A DNA stretch of 64,000 nucleotides from Actinomyces mediterranea (lineage in GTDB: Bacteria; Actinomycetota; Actinomycetes; Actinomycetales; Actinomycetaceae), in assembly GCF_900155595.1 (NCBI RefSeq), contig NZ_FTPB01000004.1, positions 248,001 through 312,000 of the forward strand. The letters are read 5' to 3'. The notes under the pieces were generated by a model. It was not told the origin of the DNA. It made no database searches and saw only the letters and a program-made list of their open reading frames with translations. Positions within the stretch are counted from its first letter, which is position 1; the number at the start of each line of letters is the position of its first letter. This document shows positions 25,047 through 35,077 of the stretch, piece by piece. The translations under genes were made by a program, and so were the position numbers.

Positions 25047-26281
25047 GCGCCTCCATGGCAGCTTCCGCACCCACGCCGGTCGTCATCCTCGGGTCCACGG
25101 GCTCCATCGGTACCCAGGCGCTCAACGTCATCAGCGCGCACCCCGAACAATTCGAGGTCCGCGCACTCGCAGCCGGGGGCGCCCACATCGATCTTCTGGC
25201 CCGCCAGATCATCGACTACAATCCCGAGGCCGTCGCGATCGCGAGAACGAATGCGGACGCCCTCGTCGAAGTGCTCGGCGCACTCGCCCCCGCACACCCC
25301 ATGCCCCAGATCCTCACGGGTGCTAATGCGGCTGCACAGGTCGCACTCCTCGCCCCCGAGGGGGTCGTCCTCAACGGCATCACCGGGGGAGTGGGGCTCG
25401 CCCCCACACTTGCGGCTCTGTCATCGGGTGCGACACTCGCTCTCGCCAATAAGGAGTCCCTCGTCGTGGGCGGCCACCTCGTGCAAGGAGCGACCGTCCG
25501 CCCTGGTCAGATCGTCCCCGTCGACTCCGAGCACTCGGCCATCGCCCAAGCGCTCGCCTCCGGCGTCCATGAGGCGGGTCTGACTTCTCCCGTGGTCACC
25601 GGCCGCTCCGAGGTCGCCGACCTCGTTCTGACGGCCTCCGGAGGACCCTTCCGGGGGAAGAGTCGTGCCGAACTCGCCGATGTCACACCTGCTCAAGCGC
25701 TCGCCCATCCGACGTGGGATATGGGGCCGGTGGTCACCATCAACTCCTCCACTCTCGTCAACAAGGGATTGGAGTTGATCGAGGCTCACCTGCTCTTCGA
25801 TGTCGCTCCAGAACACGTCCTCACGACGGTGCACCCCCAGTCGATCGTTCATTCCATGGTGACGTGGATCGACGGGGCGACGACACTGCAGGCCTCGCCC
25901 CCCGATATGCGGCTGCCGATCGCCCTGGGGCTGACATGGCCGCGCAGACTCGCCCATGTGGAGGAGCCCCTGTCGTGGCAGACGGCGCAGTCGTGGACCT
26001 TCGAGCCGATCGATGACGAGACCTTCCCCGCCGTCGCCCTCGCACGGCGAGCGGTGGCCGCCTCAGCGACGCACCCGGCGGTGATGAACGCCGCGAATGA
26101 GGTGCTCGTCGACGCCTTCGTCCGAGCAGATCTCAGCTGGCTCGGCATTGTCGATACCCTGCGCGGCATCGTCGAGGATCATGATGGGATCGCAGAGCCC
26201 GATCTTGAGGACATCATGGGCGTAGAGGAATGGGCACGCGACGAGGCGAGGGCGCGGATTCTGCGTACGACGGTGCACTGA
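25043..26281 (+). CDS. dxr: 1-deoxy-D-xylulose-5-phosphate reductoisomerase
   Basis: Second step of the non-mevalonate isoprenoid pathway, using NADPH. The 412-residue product has the nucleotide-binding GSTGSIGTQALNVI, LANKESLVVGG, metal/substrate residues in VDSEHSAIAQAL, ASGGPFRG, HPTWDMGPVVTINSSTLVNKG (split) and NAANEVLVDAF. GTG 25043 overlaps the previous gene; ATG 25055 is an alternative start. rseP overlaps its stop, the usual dxr-rseP pairing. Confidence 0.95.
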   Translation: MSASMAASAPTPVVILGSTGSIGTQALNVISAHPEQFEVRALAAGGAHIDLLARQIIDYNPEAVAIARTNADALVEVLGALAPAHPMPQILTGANAAAQVALLAPEGVVLNGITGGVGLAPTLAALSSGATLALANKESLVVGGHLVQGATVRPGQIVPVDSEHSAIAQALASGVHEAGLTSPVVTGRSEVADLVLTASGGPFRGKSRAELADVTPAQALAHPTWDMGPVVTINSSTLVNKGLELIEAHLLFDVAPEHVLTTVHPQSIVHSMVTWIDGATTLQASPPDMRLPIALGLTWPRRLAHVEEPLSWQTAQSWTFEPIDDETFPAVALARRAVAASATHPAVMNAANEVLVDAFVRADLSWLGIVDTLRGIVEDHDGIAEPDLEDIMGVEEWARDEARARILRTTVH

Positions 26282-27519
26282 TGGGTTCGGGTTGGGGAAT
26301 TCTCGTCATCGTCGTCGGTCTCGTCGCCTCGATCGGGCTGCACGAAATCGGTCATCTCATACCGGCGAAGCGTTTCGGCGCCCTCGTGCCCGAATATGCG
26401 ATCGGATTCGGACCGACACTGGTCAAAAAGCGGATCGGGGAGACGACCTACGCCTTCAAGCTCCTTCCACTCGGCGGGTTCGTGCGGATTCTTGGAATGT
26501 TTGCGCCCGCGCGCGCCGGAACGCGCCTGACGAATCGGAGGGGGCGCATCACGCTCGCCGAGGAGGCGCGCAGGACTTCCTCGGAGGAACTCCCCGAAGG
26601 CTCCGAGCACCGCGCTTTCTACAGGCTCGCTTGGTGGAAGAAGCTCATCGTCATGATGGGGGGACCAGCGATGAATCTCGCACTGTCCTTCCTCCTCATC
26701 TCGTCCGCGCTCGTCGGCATCGGGGTCGCCTCTCCCTCCCTTACCCTGTCGGCGGTCTCGGAAACGGTGCAGACCCCTGCGGGTGAGGTCGCGTCCCCGG
26801 CGGCGGAGTCGGGCATCATGGCCGGGGATACGATCATCGCTGTCAACGGCGCCCCGGTCGCCGAATGGTCCGAATTCCCCGGGCTCGTCGCTGACTCCGC
26901 GGGCGCGCCCATCGTTATCGAGGTCGAACGCGGGGGAGTCACCCACTCCCATTCCCTCTCCGCGGTGAGAAATACCAATGATTCCTGGGTGATCGGCGTG
27001 GCGGCGGGCGTCGAATACGCTCCCGCCTCGTGGGGCGCCACCTGGGATGTCTTCACTGCGATGTTCACCGGCACGGCGTCGGCGATCGTCCGACTGCCCG
27101 TTGCAGTCTGGGATGTGGGCGTCTCCCTGGTAACGGGAGCCCCCCGCGACGTCAACGGCATCATGTCGGTCGTCGGCGTGGGCCGCATTGCGGGCGAGGC
27201 TACCCAGGAGGCGTCTGCGGGCGGTACTGCGAATTGGCGCGGCACCATCGCCTTCCTCCTGTCGCTATTGGCATCGCTCAATATGGCGCTGTGCGTGTTC
27301 AATCTCATTCCGCTGCCCCCGCTCGACGGCGGGCACATCGTGGGAGCGGCCTGGGAGGGGATGCGGCGCGGGTGGGCACGCCTTCGTTCGCTCTCCGATC
27401 CGGGTCCGGCCGATACCGCTCGCCTCGTTCCACTGACATGGGCAGTGGGCGCCCTGCTCCTCATTATGAGCGCCTTCCTTGTTGTCGCGGATATTGTTCG
27501 CCCCCTCACCCTGATGTAG
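26281..27519 (+). CDS. rseP: Site-2 protease RseP family (M50 zinc metalloprotease)
   Basis: Intramembrane protease for regulated proteolysis. The 412-residue product has the zinc motif HEIGH in the first transmembrane helix, a central PDZ domain (ESGIMAGDTIIAVNGAPVAEWSEF), and the third ligand region in FNLIPLPPLDGGHI. Four hydrophobic helices are visible. ATG 26281 shares its A with the dxr TGA. In most actinobacteria ispG follows directly; here a minus-strand islet intervenes. Confidence 0.93.
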   Translation: MGSGWGILVIVVGLVASIGLHEIGHLIPAKRFGALVPEYAIGFGPTLVKKRIGETTYAFKLLPLGGFVRILGMFAPARAGTRLTNRRGRITLAEEARRTSSEELPEGSEHRAFYRLAWWKKLIVMMGGPAMNLALSFLLISSALVGIGVASPSLTLSAVSETVQTPAGEVASPAAESGIMAGDTIIAVNGAPVAEWSEFPGLVADSAGAPIVIEVERGGVTHSHSLSAVRNTNDSWVIGVAAGVEYAPASWGATWDVFTAMFTGTASAIVRLPVAVWDVGVSLVTGAPRDVNGIMSVVGVGRIAGEATQEASAGGTANWRGTIAFLLSLLASLNMALCVFNLIPLPPLDGGHIVGAAWEGMRRGWARLRSLSDPGPADTARLVPLTWAVGALLLIMSAFLVVADIVRPLTLM

Positions 27520-27547
27520 AGGAGGGGGCATAACGATTTGTTCTCCA

Positions 27548-27569
27548 CCCGGACGCGGGTGCGTCCGGG
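27548..27569. terminator. Convergent terminator between rseP and dcuB remnant
   Basis: A perfect 9-bp stem CCCGGACGC (27548-27556) with 27561-27569 and a GGGT loop lies between two convergent genes, so it could serve both strands. Confidence 0.5.
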
Positions 27570-27571
27570 GA

Positions 27572-28930
27572 TCAGAGGAGGAGCCGGGCGAGACCGGTTC
27601 CGACTAGACAGCCGACGCCGACGCAGATCAGTCCGGGGATGATGAAGGAGTGGTTGATGATGTACTTGCCGATGTGCGTGGTCCCCGTTCGGTCGAAGCC
27701 GATGGCCGCGAGGTCTGAGGGGTAGGTCGGCAGGACGAAATATCCGTAGGCGGCCGACGCAAAACCAACCATGGTCACCGGATCGACGCCGATCGCCAAA
27801 CCGATCGGAGCCATTGCTGCGATCGCCGCCCCTTGCGAGTTGACGAGTTTCGATACGAGGAACAGCGCAATGGCGTAGGTCCACGAGTAAGATTCAACCA
27901 TGCCTGATAGCGTCTCCTTCAGGCCATCGACGTGGGCGCCGAAGTAGGTCTCACTCATCCAAGCGACGCCGAACACGGACACCAGGGCGACCATGCCCGC
28001 GCTGAAGACATTCATTTTCGGCACTTTTTTGGTCGGAACCTTGCAGATGATGAGGATGAGGGCTCCGGCAACGAGCATGAGCATCTGGATGACAAGGTTC
28101 ATCGACAGGCGCGAGGCCTCTCCGTTGTCGCCGAGGATCAGCGGACGGAGCTGCTCGAAGGCGCCCATGAGGACGACGACGCCGATGGTCGTGAAGAAGA
28201 TACCAGTCGCGATGTACGCGCTGCGCGGGAACACCCTGTCAAGCAGTGTCGCATCATCACCGCCCTGGTAGATGTAGCTGCGCTGCTCAGGGTCGGCGAG
28301 CTTCGCCTGGAACAGTGGATCTTTATCGAGGTCCTTTCCACGGCGCAGGCTCCACAGAGCAGCGGCGAGAACGCCGCACAGGGTTGCGGGAATGGAAACC
28401 TGAAGAACTTGCGGGATCGAAATCGCAGTCCCTCCCGTCGACTCTGCGTGCTCGGAAAGGACCGACACGAGGGTGACGGTGGCGACGGAAACGGGCGACG
28501 CCATGATGCCGACCTGGGCGGAGACCGAGGAGACGGCCATGGGCCGCTCGGGGCGGATGTTCTTCGACAGAGCAATGTCTTCAATGATCGGGAACATCGT
28601 GTAGACGACGTGACCGGTGCCGCAAAGCATCGTGAGGGTTCATGTCGTCAACGGCGCGAGGAGGGTGATGCGCGAAGGGTGTTTGCGCAGGATCCTTTCC
28701 GCGAAGCGCATGAGGACGTCGAGGCCGCCCGCTGCTTGGAGGATCGACGCGCAGGAGATGACCGCAAGGATTGTGAGCATCACCGAAACCGGCGGGCTCC
28801 CAGGGGACAGACGGAAGAGGAAGACGAGTATGACGAGGCCGAACCCGGAGATGACGCCGAGTCCGAGGCCGCCATAGCGCGTACCGAGGACGAGACATGC
28901 CAGGACGACCAGAAGCTGTATCCACACCAT
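27572..28930 (-). pseudogene. dcuB: Anaerobic C4-dicarboxylate transporter DcuB interrupted by one in-frame TGA
   Basis: The minus strand encodes a DcuB-family fumarate-succinate antiporter over its full normal length (~451 residues). The N-terminal part (MVWIQLLVVLACLVLG ... RITLLAPLTT) ends at a TGA at 28640-28642; translation resumes in the same frame with TLTMLCGTGHVVYTMFP and runs uninterrupted to YFVLPTYPSDLAAIGFDRTG and the stop. By alignment from memory with E. coli DcuB (APFVTCTLTILCGTGH), the TGA replaces a Cys codon. Only one disabling change is visible, so the mutation is recent, a sequencing error, or a recoded UGA. ATG 28930 has GAAAGG 7 nt upstream; ATG 28945 contains that SD. 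Internal ATG 28630 could restart translation. Confidence 0.88.
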
Positions 28931-29299
28931 GAGGGTGCCTTTCACTCAGGGGGTGATGCGTGGAGGCACGGTGATCGTAAACGTTGCTAACGGCATCGTC
29001 GGCACAGCTTCTGGGTCACAATTCAATAATGTTTTTCTATTATGTTGTGACCTGCGCAACAATGATTCGGCATCCGTTTCATCGGATGTCAAGCGGCGAC
29101 TTCATTATGAGATGACCATCGATGGGCATCCTCGAGCGCTCCTCAATAAAGTGATGTCAGCGTTGTGTTATGCAATCGGCGCGGTGGTGTCACGGCGGTC
29201 CGGCGTCATCTTTCGGTACTGCCGTATCGATCCGTTGATCGGGGCCGGGTTGGGGCGGCGAATGGTCGAATCGTCGCTTTGCCGCCGCTGGTGCGGCCC
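28931..29299. promoter_or_regulatory. AT-richer intergenic region upstream of dcuB
   Basis: No gene is recognised here. The stretch holds the presumed dcuB promoter and a candidate operator: GGTCACAA (29014-29021) and its complement TTGTGACC (29045-29052), with a second nested pair ATAAT (29026-29030) and ATTAT (29039-29043). The base composition is clearly lower in GC than the flanking genes. CRP-like sites also use TGTGA/TCACA, but the order and spacing here differ, so the regulator is unknown. Confidence 0.4.
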
Positions 29300-30295
29300 T
29301 CACCAGCGGTGGTGGATGTACTCGCGCACCTTCGAGTCGTACAGGTCTGAAAGCGCCCCGGTGAGCTCGGGGGACAGGGGATCCACATCCGCTGCTCGCG
29401 CGTTGGAAAGGACCTGCTCGCCATTGCGCGCGCCCGGGATGACCGTCGTTACTCCGGGGGCGTCGAGAATCCACCGCAATGCGATCTGCGTGGGTGAGGC
29501 GCCCTCGGGCCCGAGGCTCTCGCACAGTGCGACGAACTCCTGGGCGACGTCGACTCCCAGATCGTAGGGAACGCCGGAGAAGGTCTCTCCGATGTCGAAG
29601 GCGGAACCGTCGCGGTTATATGTGCGGTGGTCTTGAGCGGAGAAAACAGTGTTGTGGCGGTATCTGCCCGACAATAGTCCGGAGGCGAGGGGTACGCGGG
29701 CGATGATGCCCACTCCCTGTTCGAATGCCCGAGGGAGCACCTCTTCGAGAGGCTTGGGGCGCAGGACGTTGATGATGATCTGAATCGTCTGGGCTCCGTG
29801 GTCCATCGCGATGAGTGCCTGCTTGCATGTCTCCACTGACGCTCCGAAGGCGCGGATTCTGGAGGCGTCGACCATTTCGCGCAGGATGTCCCACGTTGCG
29901 GGGTTGGCGAGGACTTCGGTGGGCGGGCAATGCAGTTGAACGAGGTCGAGCATCTCGACGCCGAGGTTCGCCCGGGATCGGTCGTTCCAGGCGAGCATGG
30001 CCTCTCGGGTGTAGTTCTCGGGCCTCTGGTCGACTCGACGCCCCATCTTCGTAGCGATGAAGGGGCGCTGCTTATCATCCATGTTCGCGCAATAGCCTCC
30101 GATGAGGGTCTCGGATCGCCCGTCGCCGTAGACGTCGGCGGTGTCGACGAAGTTGATGCCGACACTCAGCGCCGTATCGAGTACCTGTGTGGCCTGTTCG
30201 GTGCTGACATTGCCCCAGTCGGTTCCTAACTGCCAGGTGCCGATTCCGATGACCGAGGTTGAATGACCGGTTGATCCCAAGGTGCGGTGTTCCAC
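29300..30295 (-). CDS. Aldo/keto reductase
   Basis: NADPH-dependent oxidoreductase of the AKR superfamily, 331 residues. Catalytic residues are seen in order: Asp and Tyr in [10 protein letters not shown], Lys in IATKMG and His in LVQLHCPP; the nucleotide-binding C-terminal region includes [14 protein letters not shown]. The substrate is unknown. GTG 30295 has GAAGGAG just upstream and is preferred over a farther ATG at 30337. A 23-bp palindrome lies between its promoter and SD. A 9-bp hairpin (29285-29293 with 29301-29309) overlaps its stop codon. With dcuB it forms the minus-strand islet between rseP and ispG. Confidence 0.9.
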   Translation of the reverse strand: MEHRTLGSTGHSTSVIGIGTWQLGTDWGNVSTEQATQVLDTALSVGINFVDTADVYGDGRSETLIGGYCANMDDKQRPFIATKMGRRVDQRPENYTREAMLAWNDRSRANLGVEMLDLVQLHCPPTEVLANPATWDILREMVDASRIRAFGASVETCKQALIAMDHGAQTIQIIINVLRPKPLEEVLPRAFEQGVGIIARVPLASGLLSGRYRHNTVFSAQDHRTYNRDGSAFDIGETFSGVPYDLGVDVAQEFVALCESLGPEGASPTQIALRWILDAPGVTTVIPGARNGEQVLSNARAADVDPLSPELTGALSDLYDSKVREYIHHRW

Positions 30296-30327
30296 GATTC
30301 TCCTTCGAATTGGCGGGTGCTCAGTGG

Positions 30328-30350
30328 AGCTACACAATTGTTTTGTAGCT
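30328..30350. promoter_or_regulatory. Operator-like 23-bp palindrome upstream of the aldo/keto reductase
   Basis: Arms AGCTACA (30328-30334) and TGTAGCT (30344-30350) are exact complements and the centre CAATTGTTT is nearly symmetrical (9 of 11 pairs match). On the minus strand it lies just downstream of an AT-rich -10-like stretch (GATATAGAAT) and 33 nt before the reductase GTG. This position fits a repressor operator. It is also about 90 nt upstream of ispG. Confidence 0.5.
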
Positions 30351-30425
30351 ATTCTATATCGGTGGCGTGTGCCACTCAGGACGCTCTCAGCTGAAGATCA
30401 CCACGACCGGATGCGACTTGTGGGC

Positions 30426-30431
30426 AATAAT
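30426..30431 (+). promoter_or_regulatory. -10 box of leaderless ispG
   Basis: AATAAT ends 6 nt before the GTG at 30438. The spacing matches the other leaderless genes in this window and decides the ispG start. Confidence 0.4.
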
Positions 30432-30437
30432 GAAACA

Positions 30438-31607
30438 GTGAATGAGATCCCCTTGGGCATGCCCACTGTGAAGGCGTCCGTCTTCCCTCGTAAGCAGACC
30501 CGCCAGATCATGGTCGGACGGCTCCCCGTCGGCGGTGATGCTCCGGTGTCGGTCCAATCGATGACGACGACCAAGACCCACGACATCGGTGCGACGCTCC
30601 AGCAGATCGCGGAACTGACTGCAGCGGGATGCGACATCGTTCGCGTCGCCTGTCCGACCGACAAGGACGCCGAGGCCCTCTCGATCATTGCGAAGCAGTC
30701 GCGTATCCCGGTCATTGCCGACATCCATTTCAATCCGAAGTATGTGTTCCAAGCGATCGAGGCCGGATGCGGCGCGGTGAGGGTTAACCCCGGCAATATC
30801 CGAAAATTCGATGACCAGGTGAAGGAGATCTGTAAGGCGGCCTCCGATGCGGGGGTCTCTTTGCGCATCGGAGTCAACGCAGGATCACTGGATCCGCGCC
30901 TGCTGAAGAAATACGGGCGAGCGACCCCCGAGGCACTCGTCGAATCGGCCGTCTGGGAGGCCTCTCTCTTCGAGGAGAATGACTTCCACGATTTCAAGAT
31001 CTCCGTCAAACACCATGACGTCCTCACCATGGTGGAGGCTTACCGCCAGCTCTGCGAACACGGCGACTGGCCGCTCCACCTGGGCGTGACCGAAGCGGGA
31101 CCTGCATTTCAGGGGACGATCAAGTCGGTATCGGCATTCTCGATCCTGCTCGCCGAGGGAATCGGTGACACGATCAGGGTCTCTCTGTCAGCGCCTCCCG
31201 TCGAAGAGGTCAAGGTCGGCACTAAGCTTCTCGAATACATGGGACTGAGGGAGCGCACCCTCGAAATCGTGTCGTGCCCGTCATGCGGACGCGCCCAAGT
31301 CGATGTGTGGACCCTTGCCGAGAGTGTCACCGAGGGTCTCAAGGATCTCACGGTCCCGTTGCGCGTCGCCGTCATGGGATGCGTCGTCAACGGTCCCGGG
31401 GAGGCTCGCGAGGCCGACCTCGGTGTCGCCTCGGGCAATGGTAAGGGACAGATCTTCATCCAGGGCAAGGTTGTCGAGACCGTTCCCGAGGATCAGATCG
31501 TCGAAACCCTCATCCGTCGCGCCAATATCCTCGCCGAGGAAATGGGCTTGGCAGCGGGGGAGGGCTCCGTTGAGGTGATCCCCGTCACTGCTGGCCCGAG
31601 CCGCTGA
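30438..31607 (+). CDS. ispG: 4-hydroxy-3-methylbut-2-en-1-yl diphosphate synthase
   Basis: Late step of the non-mevalonate pathway, a 4Fe-4S enzyme. The 389-residue product has [60 protein letters not shown], and the cluster cysteines in [10 protein letters not shown] and [12 protein letters not shown]. Starts further upstream are open, but GTG 30438 gives the family length and follows a -10 box. Confidence 0.94.
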   Translation: MNEIPLGMPTVKASVFPRKQTRQIMVGRLPVGGDAPVSVQSMTTTKTHDIGATLQQIAELTAAGCDIVRVACPTDKDAEALSIIAKQSRIPVIADIHFNPKYVFQAIEAGCGAVRVNPGNIRKFDDQVKEICKAASDAGVSLRIGVNAGSLDPRLLKKYGRATPEALVESAVWEASLFEENDFHDFKISVKHHDVLTMVEAYRQLCEHGDWPLHLGVTEAGPAFQGTIKSVSAFSILLAEGIGDTIRVSLSAPPVEEVKVGTKLLEYMGLRERTLEIVSCPSCGRAQVDVWTLAESVTEGLKDLTVPLRVAVMGCVVNGPGEAREADLGVASGNGKGQIFIQGKVVETVPEDQIVETLIRRANILAEEMGLAAGEGSVEVIPVTAGPSR

Positions 31608-31621
31608 GAGGGGCATCGATT

Positions 31622-32122
31622 ATGCGCATTCGTTGTGCCGCTGCACTCTCAGCGAGCGCGTTGGCGGTTGCCGTTTGGGCGACCGGGTTCCCCAAGCGCA
31701 TCGGGTTGACGGCGTCTGAAGCCGCAGTCTCCCTTCCCGGCGACCTTATCATCGCTGCAGCGGATGTCGTCGTCGACCGCGGAATCCGCATCGACGCCGA
31801 CGCCCGGACCGTGTGGTCCGTCCTCGTGGGCGCATTCGAAGACGACGAAGCTTCGCGGGTGATCGCCCGCGAAGAGGAGGAGGCGCTCATTTTGGCGGTG
31901 CCCACCCCCGGTCTCGAGGACGAGGACGATCTGCCCGGCACCTGCGTGTTCGCGCTCCTGCCGCTGACAAATGGGCGAACGCTGCTCCACCTGCGCGAAC
32001 GGCACCAGTCCTGCGAGCCCGATGCGCCAAAAGCCGCTCTGTGGACGGGGCTCGCGCTCGAATCCGTGACCGCAATGATGCTGCTGCATGACATCAAGAA
32101 GGCGGCGGAACTCGCATCCTAG
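31622..32122 (+). CDS. Hypothetical protein, SRPBCC/polyketide-cyclase-like
   Basis: A 166-residue protein with a hydrophobic N-terminal stretch (CAAALSASALAVAVWA) and a segment reading VVVDRGIRIDADARTVWSVLVGAF, the typical opening of START/SRPBCC ligand-binding folds. The rest (ALLPLTNGRTLLHLRERHQS) fits a beta-rich cavity domain. The ligand is unknown. It follows ispG by 14 bp, so it is probably co-transcribed. Confidence 0.6.
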   Translation: MRIRCAAALSASALAVAVWATGFPKRIGLTASEAAVSLPGDLIIAAADVVVDRGIRIDADARTVWSVLVGAFEDDEASRVIAREEEEALILAVPTPGLEDEDDLPGTCVFALLPLTNGRTLLHLRERHQSCEPDAPKAALWTGLALESVTAMMLLHDIKKAAELAS

Positions 32123-32246
32123 TGGGCGAGCGACTCGACGGGCATAAAGGATCGTCCCTAACGGCGAGGACGGCGGCCGCATCGCTACACTGACCGGGGC
32201 GGCAATCGGCGCTCATAACGGCGCACCATGTGAAGGAGGGCGGTTC

Positions 32247-32711
32247 ATGGCTCAATGGGGCGGAGTCGCCATGCTGGTCCTCACCGGGCTCGGCATCCTC
32301 CTCACGTGGCTGTGGATCTGGGCGGGTTTGTCCCCGCGTATGCGCCGGATCAGCGCAGAGCGGCTCTATCCGCTGGCGGATCGCCCGACGATCGGGCAGC
32401 TCCAGGCGATCATCTGGCCGATCGTCCCCCTCGTTGGCCTCGCATGGATCGCCACGGGCGCCCTCGTAGCCAGGACCATCATCGGCAGAGGCGCCTCCTA
32501 TGAAGCGTCTACGGTGATCGCCCTATTCATTGCGATCGCGCTGGTCGCACTGTGGTGCGCCTTCGATGAGCCGATGCCGCAGTGGGCGTACCCGGGGTGG
32601 ATGACCCGCCGATTCTACGAGCACCATCCGGACAGGATCGACTCCGAGCTGCCTGCACCGTGCGCCAGACGGATGGCTAACGCCGTGGGCGCACAGCGGC
32701 GATCGCGCTGA
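32247..32711 (+). CDS. Multi-pass membrane protein of unknown function
   Basis: Not recognised. The 154-residue product has three hydrophobic helices (MLVLTGLGILLTWLWIWAGL, IVPLVGLAWIATGALVA, TVIALFIAIALVALWC), so it is a small integral membrane protein. AAGGAGG with ~6-nt spacing supports the ATG. It sits between the SRPBCC-like gene and proS. Confidence 0.65.
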   Translation: MAQWGGVAMLVLTGLGILLTWLWIWAGLSPRMRRISAERLYPLADRPTIGQLQAIIWPIVPLVGLAWIATGALVARTIIGRGASYEASTVIALFIAIALVALWCAFDEPMPQWAYPGWMTRRFYEHHPDRIDSELPAPCARRMANAVGAQRRSR

Positions 32712-32757
32712 CGCCCAGGGCCTGCGGGCGAAGTGGCCCCGTATCGCCCCGGTGCAC

Positions 32758-32763
32758 TAATCT
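32758..32763 (+). promoter_or_regulatory. -10 box of leaderless proS
   Basis: TAATCT ends 6 nt before the GTG start of proS and no SD lies between. Confidence 0.5.
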
Positions 32764-32769
32764 GGAACG

Positions 32770-34578
32770 GTGCTGAGAAACCTATCCTCTTTCTTCCTGC
32801 GCACATTGCGCGAAGACCCCGCCGATGCCGAGGTCGATTCCCACAGGCTCCTCGTCCGCGCCGGATACATCAGGCGCACCGCTCCGGGCATCTACACATG
32901 GCTGCCCCTCGGCCTGAGGGTCCTGCGCAGGATTGAAAACATCGTCCGCGAGGAGATGGACCGCATGGGTGCGCAGGAAGTTCTCTTCCCCGCTCTGCTC
33001 CCCGCAGACCCCTATAAGGCGACGAACCGCTGGGATGAATACGGTCCCACATTGTTCAAGCTGGAGGATCGCAAGTCCGGGGACTATCTCCTCGCGCCGA
33101 CGCATGAGGAGATGTTCACCCTCCTCGTCAAGGACATGTACTCCTCGTACAAGGATCTTCCGACGACGCTTTATCAGATCCAGACGAAGTACCGCGACGA
33201 GGCCAGACCCCGCGCCGGCGTCATCCGCGGCCGTGAATTCGTCATGAAGGACGCCTACAGCTTCGACCTCACTGACGAGGGACTCGACGCGTCCTACCTC
33301 CAAGAGCGCGCCGCCTACCAGCGCATCTTCACCCGCCTCGGCCTCGACTACGTCATCGTGTCCGCGAAGTCGGGACCGATGGGGGGGTCACGCTCCGAAG
33401 AATTCCTCCACCCCAGCCCGATCGGCGAGGACACCTTTGTGCGTTCGCCGGGGGGGTATGCGGCCAATGCGGAGGCGGTGACGACCCCTGTTCCCGATCT
33501 GGTCACCGCCTCGGGGACAAGACCCGCGCGCGTGGTCCCCACCCCCGACTGCCCGACGATCGACACGCTCGTCGAACTCGTCAACGCCGAGTATCCCCGC
33601 GAGGATCGGCCCTGGACAGCAGCAGACACCCTCAAGAACGTCGTGGTCGCGCTCACGCACCCCGATGGCACCCGCGAGTTGCTCATCGTCGGTATCCCCG
33701 GCGATCGAGATGTTGACATGAAGCGCCTCGAAGCCTCCGTCGCCCCCGCCGAGGTCGAAATGGCGAGCGACGCGGATTTCGAGGAGCATCCTGAACTCGT
33801 CCGCGGCTACATCGGTCCGACGGCTATCGGCCCGAACTCCCCGAATCGCACGGTTGATGAGAACGGCGACTCGGTCGGCTCGGTCCGTTACCTCGTCGAT
33901 CCGCGCATCGTCGATGGCACGGCCTGGGTGACGGGCGCGAACAAGGATCGTCACCACGTCCTCGATCTCGTCATGGGACGAGACTTCACCGCCGACGGCA
34001 CCATCGAGGCGGCTGAGGTGCGCGAGGGTGATCCCGCCCCCGACGGCTCGGGCCCCCTCCACCTGGAACGGGGCATCGAAGTAGGCCACATCTTCGCCCT
34101 CGGACGCAAGTATGCGAAGGCCCTCGGACTGACGGTCCTCGATGAGAATGGAAAGTCCCAGGTCGTCACCATGGGCTCCTACGGCATCGGCATTTCCCGG
34201 GTCCTCGCGGCCATAGCCGAGTCAACATGCGATGACAAGGGTCTTGCGTGGCCGGCACAGGTCGCGCCCTTCGACGTTCACGTCTTGGCAACGGGCAAGG
34301 GCGATGACGTCTTCGATGCGGCGCGCGAAATCGCCGAACACCTCGATGCCGCGGGCTTGGACGTCCTCTTCGACGATCGGCGCAAGGTATCCGCGGGGGT
34401 GAAATTCGCCGACTGCGAACTCGTCGGCATCCCCCTCGGGCTCGTCGTCGGGCGCGGCCTAGCCGACGGAAACGTGGAGATCCGCGAACGAGTCGGCGGG
34501 CAGCGACGCGACGTTCGCGTTGACGAGGCCGTCCATCAGATCATGGACGCCCACCGGCGACTGATGGAAGGCAAGTGA
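32770..34578 (+). CDS. proS: Prolyl-tRNA synthetase
   Basis: Charges tRNA-Pro. The 602-residue product is the bacterial class II type with motif 1 region ([19 protein letters not shown]), motif 2 ([25 protein letters not shown] split), the YbaK-like editing insertion (residues ~250-400) and motif 3 ([17 protein letters not shown]), then the anticodon-binding domain ([11 protein letters not shown] ... [20 protein letters not shown]). GTG 32770 is supported by the -10 box. def follows immediately. Confidence 0.96.
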   Translation: MLRNLSSFFLRTLREDPADAEVDSHRLLVRAGYIRRTAPGIYTWLPLGLRVLRRIENIVREEMDRMGAQEVLFPALLPADPYKATNRWDEYGPTLFKLEDRKSGDYLLAPTHEEMFTLLVKDMYSSYKDLPTTLYQIQTKYRDEARPRAGVIRGREFVMKDAYSFDLTDEGLDASYLQERAAYQRIFTRLGLDYVIVSAKSGPMGGSRSEEFLHPSPIGEDTFVRSPGGYAANAEAVTTPVPDLVTASGTRPARVVPTPDCPTIDTLVELVNAEYPREDRPWTAADTLKNVVVALTHPDGTRELLIVGIPGDRDVDMKRLEASVAPAEVEMASDADFEEHPELVRGYIGPTAIGPNSPNRTVDENGDSVGSVRYLVDPRIVDGTAWVTGANKDRHHVLDLVMGRDFTADGTIEAAEVREGDPAPDGSGPLHLERGIEVGHIFALGRKYAKALGLTVLDENGKSQVVTMGSYGIGISRVLAAIAESTCDDKGLAWPAQVAPFDVHVLATGKGDDVFDAAREIAEHLDAAGLDVLFDDRRKVSAGVKFADCELVGIPLGLVVGRGLADGNVEIRERVGGQRRDVRVDEAVHQIMDAHRRLMEGK

Positions 34579-34580
34579 CA

Positions 34581-35072
34581 ATGACGATTCGCGATATTCG
34601 AATCATTGGCGATCCGATTCTTCGCACCCCGTGCGACCCGATCACCACGATTGACGCATCGGTGAAGGCCCTCGTCGAGGATCTCGTCGAGGGCGTCGAC
34701 ATGGAGGGGCGTGCGGGACTCGCCGCCAACCAGATCGGCGTCGGATTGCGGGCGTTCTCCTGGAATATCGACGGGGAGATCGGCTACATCCTCAACCCGA
34801 GAATCGTTGAGGTGAGCGACGACGAGTACCAGGACGGCGATGAGGGATGTTTGTCGGTCCCCGACCTGTGGTACCCGACGAAGCGCGCCTGGTACGCCCG
34901 CGTCGAGGGCATCGACCTCGACGGGAAGAAGAAGATCATCGAGGGCGAAGAACTCATGGCCCGATGCCTTCAGCACGAATGCGATCACCTCGACGGTTTC
35001 ATCTACATCGACCGCCTCGATCGCGCCACCCGCAAGAAGGCGTTGCGCGATATCCGCAATTCGAGTTTCTGA
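34581..35072 (+). CDS. def: Peptide deformylase
   Basis: Removes the N-formyl group from new proteins. The ~163-residue product has motif 1 [10 protein letters not shown], motif 2 [10 protein letters not shown] with the metal-ligand Cys, and motif 3 QHECDHLDG with both His ligands and the catalytic Glu. ATG 34581 has GGAAGG at 9 nt; GTG 34575, which overlaps the proS stop, is an alternative. Confidence 0.94.
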   Translation: MTIRDIRIIGDPILRTPCDPITTIDASVKALVEDLVEGVDMEGRAGLAANQIGVGLRAFSWNIDGEIGYILNPRIVEVSDDEYQDGDEGCLSVPDLWYPTKRAWYARVEGIDLDGKKKIIEGEELMARCLQHECDHLDGFIYIDRLDRATRKKALRDIRNSSF

Positions 35073-35077
35073 GCCTT

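Noticed and set aside
28600-28642. SECIS element for selenocysteine at the dcuB TGA
   Set aside because: Only a weak 6-bp stem with a 17-nt loop lacking the usual apical features can be drawn, and aspA decay nearby makes pseudogenisation the simpler reading. Kept as a question in the findings, not as a feature.
27932-28990. A 352-codon plus-strand frame antisense to dcuB
   Set aside because: It is a His/Asp/Glu/Arg-rich shadow with no domain; DcuB homology is clear on the other strand.
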